39,516 bases of DNA from Thalassotalea sp. 1_MG-2023 (GTDB lineage: Bacteria; Pseudomonadota; Gammaproteobacteria; Enterobacterales; Alteromonadaceae): positions 1 to 39,516 of the forward strand of contig NZ_JAUOPD010000029.1 in assembly GCF_030546745.1 (NCBI RefSeq), read 5' to 3'. The position numbers were made by a program, and so were the translations under genes. Positions 34,392 to 39,516 of this stretch are shown piece after piece (the stretch's first letter is position 1; the number at the start of each line of letters is the position of its first letter). The notes below the pieces were generated by a model. It ran no database searches. It had not been told where the DNA came from and saw nothing but the letters and a program-made list of their open reading frames with translations.

Positions 34392-34841
34392 ATGGCGATT
34401 TGGGTAGACGCTGATGCATGTCCAGTACCAATAAAAGAAATTATATTTAGAGCTGCTGAAAGAACAAAGACGCCAACCACTTTGATCGCTAACCATGCGA
34501 TGAAAATACCACCGTCTCCCTTTATAAAGTTTGTTCAAGTTAGCAGTGGCTTTGATGTCGCAGACAATGAAATAGTAAAACGATGTACTGAAAAAGACTT
34601 GGTCATAACAAGTGATATTCCACTTGCTGCAGAAATTGTTGATAAAAATGCTATCGCATTGAATCCCAGAGGTGAGTTGTATACCAAACAAAACATCAAG
34701 CAGCGATTAAACATGCGCGATTTTATGGATACGTTACGTTCAAGTGGTATAGAAACAGGCGGCAGCGCTCCATTAAGCCAAGCTGATCGGCAATCGTTCG
34801 CTAATCAACTCGACAAATGGCTAATGCACGTTAACGATTAG
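34392..34841 (+). CDS. yaiI: YaiI/YqxD family protein (DUF188)
   Basis: A 149-residue protein starting [16 protein letters not shown], the hallmark of the YaiI/YqxD family, a PIN-like/NYN-related fold with conserved acidic residues ([29 protein letters not shown]) that suggest a nuclease-like centre. No activity is firmly established. Its 3' end overlaps that of the convergent rhlE gene by 11 bases. Confidence 0.92.
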   Translation: MAIWVDADACPVPIKEIIFRAAERTKTPTTLIANHAMKIPPSPFIKFVQVSSGFDVADNEIVKRCTEKDLVITSDIPLAAEIVDKNAIALNPRGELYTKQNIKQRLNMRDFMDTLRSSGIETGGSAPLSQADRQSFANQLDKWLMHVND

Positions 34842-36192
34842 CAGCATAAGGATCAGCATTATTAGATGAACCTTTTTTACTTCGGTTTTTTTTAATGACT
34901 TTTTTATGATCCCTTTTTTGCACGTGTCGCTTACCACTATTAGCATGATGTTCATTTGAACGAGCAGATTCTTTGCCTTGAGCGGTTGAGCTGTTAACTT
35001 TTGGCTTCTTGGGTTTCTTTGCCTTTAATGGGCGAATCTTTCTTGACGGTGGTAATGCATTTACTGGCTCGAAGCCCGGCTCTATTTTGCGTTCGACATG
35101 CTGTTGAATAACATATTCAATATCTTCCAGTAATTTGTGTTCATCTGCACACACCAAAGACACCGCAAAACCATCAGCACCTGCTCGACCTGTTCTTCCA
35201 ATTCTGTGTACATAATCTTCTGATACATGTGGCAATTCAAAGTTAACAACTTGAGGTAGTTGATCAATATCTAACCCTCGCGCCGCGATATCTGTTGCCA
35301 CCAATACACTTATTTCATTATCTTTAAATTTAGCTAATGCCTTAGTTCTTGCACCTTGGCTTTTATTGCCGTGTATCGCTAATGCAGATATACCCTGGCT
35401 ATCTAATTCTTTAGTAAGTCGATTCGCGCCATGTTTAGTTTTAGTAAAAACTAATACTTGTTGCCACTGGTTTTCCTTAATCAAAAAGCTAAGTAGTTTA
35501 GACTTCTTTTTCTTATCGCAAGGTACTACTACTTGCTCAACAGTTTTTGCCGTACTGTTGCTAGGACTGACAGAAATTTCAACTGGATTATGTACAAACG
35601 ACTGAGCTAGCGCTTTAATATCCGGTGAAAAAGTCGCAGAAAATAACAAGTTTTGTCTCTGTGCAGGTAAATATGACAATATTTTTTTAATATCTCTAAT
35701 AAACCCCATATCTAACATGCGATCTGCTTCATCTAATACAAGTACTTCTAGTTGCGAAAATTTCACTGCATTTTGTTGATAAAGATCTAGCAATCTACCT
35801 GGCGTTGCAACTAACACATCACTTCCGCTTCGAAGCTTCATCATTTGTGGATTAATTTTAACACCACCAAACACTACATTTGCACGCAGTTTGGTATGTT
35901 GCCCATAGGTAGCAACATTACTAGCAACTTGAGCTGCAAGTTCTCTTGTAGGAGTTAAAATTAATGCCCGCACTTCATTGGCGCGAGCAGGTTTTCCCTT
36001 CAATAATTTTTCAATAATCGGCAAAGTAAAACCAGCTGTTTTACCTGTGCCAGTTTGAGCAGCAGCCATAACATCTTTGCCCGATAGTACAGCAGGTATC
36101 GCTTGCTGTTGCACTGGCGATGGCGTGTGATAACCTTGTTCTTCAACCGCTTTTAAAATCGGTTGAGATAAATTTAATAATGAAAAAGACAT
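34831..36192 (-). CDS. rhlE: DEAD-box ATP-dependent RNA helicase RhlE
   Basis: A 453-residue helicase with every DEAD-box motif: Q-motif region [11 protein letters not shown], motif [10 protein letters not shown], Ia PTRELAAQV, Ib [69 protein letters not shown]. From about residue 375 the protein is a Lys/Arg/Ser-rich disordered tail ([26 protein letters not shown]), usual for RhlE and thought to bind RNA. It remodels RNA in ribosome assembly and mRNA decay, often with a role at low temperature. Overlaps yaiI at the 3' ends. Confidence 0.95.
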   Translation of the reverse strand: MSFSLLNLSQPILKAVEEQGYHTPSPVQQQAIPAVLSGKDVMAAAQTGTGKTAGFTLPIIEKLLKGKPARANEVRALILTPTRELAAQVASNVATYGQHTKLRANVVFGGVKINPQMMKLRSGSDVLVATPGRLLDLYQQNAVKFSQLEVLVLDEADRMLDMGFIRDIKKILSYLPAQRQNLLFSATFSPDIKALAQSFVHNPVEISVSPSNSTAKTVEQVVVPCDKKKKSKLLSFLIKENQWQQVLVFTKTKHGANRLTKELDSQGISALAIHGNKSQGARTKALAKFKDNEISVLVATDIAARGLDIDQLPQVVNFELPHVSEDYVHRIGRTGRAGADGFAVSLVCADEHKLLEDIEYVIQQHVERKIEPGFEPVNALPPSRKIRPLKAKKPKKPKVNSSTAQGKESARSNEHHANSGKRHVQKRDHKKVIKKNRSKKGSSNNADPYAANR

Positions 36193-36443
36193 GAAGTGTA
36201 CTCGATTAAAAAAGAAGTGCTCGAAAAGCGCAGCAGTGTACAGTATAGACTTTAGCCATACAATTAGCCTTAATTGCCTATAATCATAGTATTATACCTG
36301 TAAGTTGCTAACTTATATATCTTACGAGTAATATTAACGCGTGTTAATTTTAATCGGTTCGGCTAGAATAAAATAAAACATGAAAGTAAGTCAGCCCTCT
36401 AATCAAATGCGCATAAGGTAGTCACTAAGAATGAAGGGATTTC

Positions 36444-38081
36444 ATGGTTAATATAGATTACGGCAGCAAGCGCTTCCTAATTGTTGATAACATAAAGCAG
36501 TCACGAGACACTCTTAAAATTTTTGCTTATAGTTTAGGAGTACTAAGTGTAGAAACTAGTTACCATGCACCAGATATTATTGCGCTTTGTGAAGCAACTG
36601 CATATGACGTAGTATTGCTCGGTTATGATCTTGGTGATAATAAAAAAAATGGCCAACAAATTCTTGAAGAGTTAAGAGCAAAAAACTTACTTTCGCGGCA
36701 GTGTAATGTCATTATGATCACTGCTGAAGTATCACAAGCTATGGTGTTAGCTGCGTTAGAACATAAGCCAGATGAATACCTGATAAAACCCTATACCCTT
36801 AAAGACCTTTCTACTCGACTAACTCGTACGTTTGAAAAAAAAGTAGCCATGGCAAAAATTTATCAGGCGCTGGATAAAAACGATCGTAAAAAAGTCATTC
36901 AGCTCTGTAATCACGAAGCTTATAAAAATAGCCCGTACAAACACGAATGTTTAGGGATCAGATCTAGGCAACATTTTGAGTTAGGCGAGTACCAGCAAGC
37001 AAGAAAAATTTACTCAGCATACGTTGGTACACCTAACTGCCAATGGGCAACAATTGGTTTAGGTAAAATAGCGTTAGTCGAACAGAATTACCACGAAGCC
37101 GAAAAGTGTTTTCAAGCCATTGTTGATGATAACCCCTTTTATCTCTCAGCATACGATTGGTTAGCGAAATCACAAATATATAACAACGACTATGAAAAAG
37201 CCGAGCAAACCTTAGAACAAGCATTATTAGTTTCACCGAGATCCGTTACCCGTTTAAAACAGTATGCTGAAATTTGCCTTAATAATAACAGTTTAGGAAA
37301 AGCAACTTCTGCGCTATCTAAAACCAATGATCTTGCTTATCATTCAATCCACAAAAAACCAGACAATGCGATTCAATTTGCGGAAGCCTTAATTGGACAT
37401 GCCGATAGCTTATCTGAAAGTCAAATAAGAAAATTAAATGATAAAGCGTTTACTGTATTAAATAATATGACACGTGACTTTCAAGCGAATGAACTAAAAG
37501 TTATTGCACAATTTCTAATTGCGCGCTTACATACTAAAGCAAAAGATGTTGGACCTGCACAAAGCGCACTTAAAGAGGCTGAAAGACTATTAGAAACCTA
37601 TAAAAAGGTGCTCACTACTGAAGGAACCTTTAAAGTTGCAAGATCGCTGATTGCCCTTCAACGCAGAGGGAAAGCAGAAATGCTATTAGAAAACTTGTCG
37701 CAAGCTCATCCTGATAACATGGAAATTCTTTCAGAAGTTGTTGCGCTTTCAGACAGACCTATCAGTGAAAAAGATAAAATTGCTGCTCAAACTGCATTAG
37801 AGGTTGGGGTAAGTCTCTATAAAGCAAAACATTATACTTTAGCTATCGATAAACTTAACCAAGCGCTTTATCATTTCCCTCACCATATCGGCGTTAAACT
37901 TAATCTATTACAGGTTTTATTAGTGTCTTATGAAGCAAATAAAGAACGTATAGATGATTTTAAGCAAGCAAAAGTATTGATTAAACACTTCAATGAATTA
38001 TCTCCGGAAAGCGAGTCGTTTAAACGATTCTTAAAACTTAGAAGTAAATTTGAAGCTTTAAATGCCTTTAACACACATTAA
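36444..38081 (+). CDS. Receiver-like domain fused to TPR repeats
   Basis: A 545-residue cytoplasmic protein: a receiver-like domain (about 9-135), then alpha-helical repeats of TPR type to the end (YQQARKIYSAYV, NYHEAEKCFQAIVDDNPFYL, DYEKAEQTLEQALLVSP, YTLAIDKLNQALYHFP). The receiver keeps Thr93 (MITAE) and Lys115 (YLIKPY), but the acidic pair is D15-N16 and the position of the phosphoacceptor is Gly60 (VVLLGYDLG), so normal phosphorylation is unlikely unless Asp62 serves. No DNA-binding domain. No kinase gene is adjacent. It is probably a protein-protein interaction scaffold. Confidence 0.85.
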   Translation: MVNIDYGSKRFLIVDNIKQSRDTLKIFAYSLGVLSVETSYHAPDIIALCEATAYDVVLLGYDLGDNKKNGQQILEELRAKNLLSRQCNVIMITAEVSQAMVLAALEHKPDEYLIKPYTLKDLSTRLTRTFEKKVAMAKIYQALDKNDRKKVIQLCNHEAYKNSPYKHECLGIRSRQHFELGEYQQARKIYSAYVGTPNCQWATIGLGKIALVEQNYHEAEKCFQAIVDDNPFYLSAYDWLAKSQIYNNDYEKAEQTLEQALLVSPRSVTRLKQYAEICLNNNSLGKATSALSKTNDLAYHSIHKKPDNAIQFAEALIGHADSLSESQIRKLNDKAFTVLNNMTRDFQANELKVIAQFLIARLHTKAKDVGPAQSALKEAERLLETYKKVLTTEGTFKVARSLIALQRRGKAEMLLENLSQAHPDNMEILSEVVALSDRPISEKDKIAAQTALEVGVSLYKAKHYTLAIDKLNQALYHFPHHIGVKLNLLQVLLVSYEANKERIDDFKQAKVLIKHFNELSPESESFKRFLKLRSKFEALNAFNTH

Positions 38082-38322
38082 ATTAAAGAGTTGTATTCAT
38101 AAACTGAAGCATAAAATTTTAATTTAATGTTATATCTGGCGTACAGAGAGGATTATTTATAGTAGCTCTAATCTGACAAGCAGAATCGAGCAATCAACAG
38201 CCATGACCAATTTCAACCCCTACGACATTATCTTGGTGATACAAAACCAACTTGTTAAGCTTTTTATTTTTCTGATAACCTAGCACGAAAGTAATGGCAA
38301 AATTTCTTAATGATAAAACAAC

Positions 38323-38721
38323 ATGTCTACTCCGAATAAGACGTTTTTTGAAACTGCAATTGACAGAATTTATCAAGAAGATTCATTCAGCCCAAAAATG
38401 TACGCCCAAGTAAGGCTATCAAAAGCCTATATGGAAAAGTTCTACATAGAAAAAATACAACTTGATGATATAGCAAAGACTGCTTTCTTATCTCGATTTC
38501 ATTATGTTAGGGTGTTTCAACGGATGTATGGTGTCACACCAAGGGCTTATTTGAGAGACATTAGGGTTTTAAAAGCAAAGAAGTTGCTAAAAAAAGGAGA
38601 GCCTATAACGGCAGTTTGTTTTGGTGTTGGATATGATAGTTTACCAACATTCTCGTCAGTTTTTAAAAAGTGTACTGGTTATACACCTAAAGATTACCAA
38701 AGGATTAACAAAGCAATCTAG
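38323..38721 (+). CDS. Short AraC-type helix-turn-helix regulator
   Basis: A 132-residue protein made almost only of an AraC-family DNA-binding domain: YIEKIQLDDIAKTAFLSRFH, VRVFQRMYGVTPRAYL for the first helix-turn-helix, GEPITAVCFGVGYDSLPTFS and FKKCTGYTPKDYQR for the second. There is no sensor domain, only about 30 extra N-terminal residues. Its gene is followed after 64 bases by a VOC-family gene in the same direction, a pairing that is common in bacteria. No clear ribosome binding site is seen before the ATG. Confidence 0.85.
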   Translation: MSTPNKTFFETAIDRIYQEDSFSPKMYAQVRLSKAYMEKFYIEKIQLDDIAKTAFLSRFHYVRVFQRMYGVTPRAYLRDIRVLKAKKLLKKGEPITAVCFGVGYDSLPTFSSVFKKCTGYTPKDYQRINKAI

Positions 38722-38785
38722 AATAAGTTTTTATTCGCGTTTCGAGTTAATCTAATTTTCTAGTCGTTTAAATTATGGTATTGAA

Positions 38786-39175
38786 ATGTTGAAAATTTAT
38801 GTCACAAGTGTTCCTGTAGATGATCAAGAGAAAGCTTTAGCGTTTTATACTAAGGTGTTGGGCTTCATCAAGAAAAAAGAAGTTCCTTTAGGGGAATATA
38901 AATGGTTAACCGTAGTCGCTGCTGACGAACAATCTGGCGTAGAACTTTTACTGGAGCCTATGGCTTTTGAACCTGCTAAATTGTATCAACAATCACTTAA
39001 AGAAGCTGGAATACCTTGGACATCATTTGCCGTTGATAACATTGAGCAAGAATTTGAAAGACTAAAAAAATTAGGTGTTGAGTTTTCCATGGCGCCAAAA
39101 GAAGCTGGTACAGTAAAAATAGCAGTATTAGATGATACTTGTGGCAATTATATTCAATTAATGCAGCAATTATAG
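38786..39175 (+). CDS. VOC-family (glyoxalase/bleomycin resistance-like) protein
   Basis: A 129-residue protein with the two beta-alpha-beta-beta-beta modules of the vicinal oxygen chelate fold: VTSVPVDDQEKALAFYTKVL, GVELLLEP, then SFAVDNIEQEFERLKKLGVE and IAVLDDTCGNYIQLMQQL. The metal-site Glu near the end of glyoxalase I is replaced by Gln-Leu in YIQLMQ, so enzymatic glyoxalase activity is doubtful; a ligand-binding or other VOC role is possible. Likely co-transcribed with the AraC-type gene. Confidence 0.85.
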   Translation: MLKIYVTSVPVDDQEKALAFYTKVLGFIKKKEVPLGEYKWLTVVAADEQSGVELLLEPMAFEPAKLYQQSLKEAGIPWTSFAVDNIEQEFERLKKLGVEFSMAPKEAGTVKIAVLDDTCGNYIQLMQQL

Positions 39176-39405
39176 TTATTAGGAGGGAAGTTTGAAGCGA
39201 GATCTCCGTTTGACTGTAGTTACCCGTCAAACAAAAGACTGTGAAATATCATTGATCGTCTGCTTTTAACATGCAACGTTGACGAGTTGAGTGTAGCCTA
39301 ACTCAGCTTATATCGGACTCCTGGCCTTCATGCTGTCACATTTGATGTGTTCAACATTGTTTCTGACAATTTGGTCAACCGAGGTTATCATCCTTTTTCA
39401 GATAT

Positions 39406-39437
39406 AAAAAAAGCCCGACAACTGTCGAGCTTTTTTT
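39406..39437 (-). terminator. Intrinsic terminator after tRNA-Tyr
   Basis: AAAAAAAGCCCGAC, loop AACT, GTCGAGCTTTTTTT: a 14-bp stem with one C/A mismatch, ending in a T-run on the minus strand. It begins four bases after the tRNA CCA end. Confidence 0.85.
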
Positions 39438-39440
39438 ATA

Positions 39441-39516
39441 TGGTGGAGGGAGGTGGATTCGAACCACCGAAGGCGGAGCCGTCAGATTTACAGTCTGATC
39501 CCTTTGGCCACTCGGG
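39441..39516 (-). tRNA. tRNA-Tyr (GTA), 5' end cut by the window edge
   Basis: Read on the minus strand: CCCGAGTGGCCAAAGGGA (D arm), anticodon GTA (39489-39491) in CTGTAAATC, a long class II variable arm (GGCTCCGCC), GGTTCGAATCC (T loop) and the encoded CCA (39441-39443). The GTA anticodon together with the long variable arm identifies bacterial tRNA-Tyr. About nine bases of the 5' acceptor stem lie beyond the window. Confidence 0.93.

Noticed and set aside
34320-34691. 123-codon open frame on the minus strand over yaiI
   Set aside because: Overlaps the clear DUF188 gene; its aromatic-rich translation has no recognisable domain.
38082-38322. Intergenic region with a short frame (ATG at 38202) and a minus-strand frame at 38194-38376
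   Set aside because: No ribosome binding site or protein resemblance; the minus-strand frame runs into the AraC-type gene.
39176-39405. Stretch upstream of the tRNA-Tyr terminator, inspected for an integrase remnant or attachment site
   Set aside because: No integrase-like coding sequence and no repeat of the tRNA 3' end seen; it appears to be ordinary spacer, with no clear signal.

Overview
The window is AT-rich chromosomal DNA of a marine gammaproteobacterium. The gene complement points to Alteromonadales, most likely a Colwellia/Thalassotalea-type organism: large TonB-dependent receptor, GPH sugar symporters, a short DUF2986 protein, NtrC-type regulators and an sCache chemoreceptor. This is a judgement from protein style; there is no rRNA to confirm it. 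I see no insertion sequence, prophage or CRISPR array.

Layout. 1-1056 has no intact gene but holds the decayed 3' end of a YhiN/HI0933-type flavoprotein gene. 1057-2274 carries an MgtC/SapB-like membrane protein, a 51-residue basic DUF2986 protein, a small glutaredoxin and a doubtful 53-codon ORF. 2278-11103 looks like one regulatory and export module: a sigma-54-dependent response regulator and a histidine kinase with almost no periplasmic part, then (after a convergent cytochrome c'/cytochrome b561 pair) a periplasmic adaptor, an ABC ATPase and an 801-residue FtsX/MacB-type permease. Both operons have a near-consensus -24/-12 sigma-54 promoter. 11169-16975 holds an unrecognised protein, an M61 peptidase with PDZ domain, an AraC regulator with a secreted NTF2-like protein, a Cys-rich CWC protein and a chemoreceptor.

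16967-32045 is the metabolic centre. Operon 1 (minus strand) is GH1 beta-glucosidase, GPH symporter and LacI regulator. A GAF-PAS-GGDEF-EAL protein follows. Then come a TonB-dependent receptor and, divergent from it, operon 2: a second GPH symporter, a GH94 phosphorylase, a gluconokinase and a secreted CBM9 protein. The same palindrome, TGTAAGCGCTTACA, occurs perfectly once before the GH1 operon and twice between the receptor and operon 2, so the LacI protein probably controls all three units. GH94 next to gluconokinase, with an Arg/Lys pair at the expected place, suggests cellobionic acid phosphorylase: cellobionate + Pi gives glucose 1-phosphate + gluconate, and gluconate becomes 6-phosphogluconate. 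With GH1 for neutral cellodextrins, the locus would take up and use both hydrolytic and oxidative (LPMO-type) cellulose fragments. No cellulase or LPMO is encoded in the window.

32066-39516 is ordinary chromosomal content: AIM24/TIGR00266 protein, DsbA with a CPAC active site, acyl-CoA thioesterase, YaiI (DUF188), RhlE helicase, a receiver-TPR protein lacking its phosphoacceptor Asp, an AraC/VOC pair, and a tRNA-Tyr cut by the window edge.
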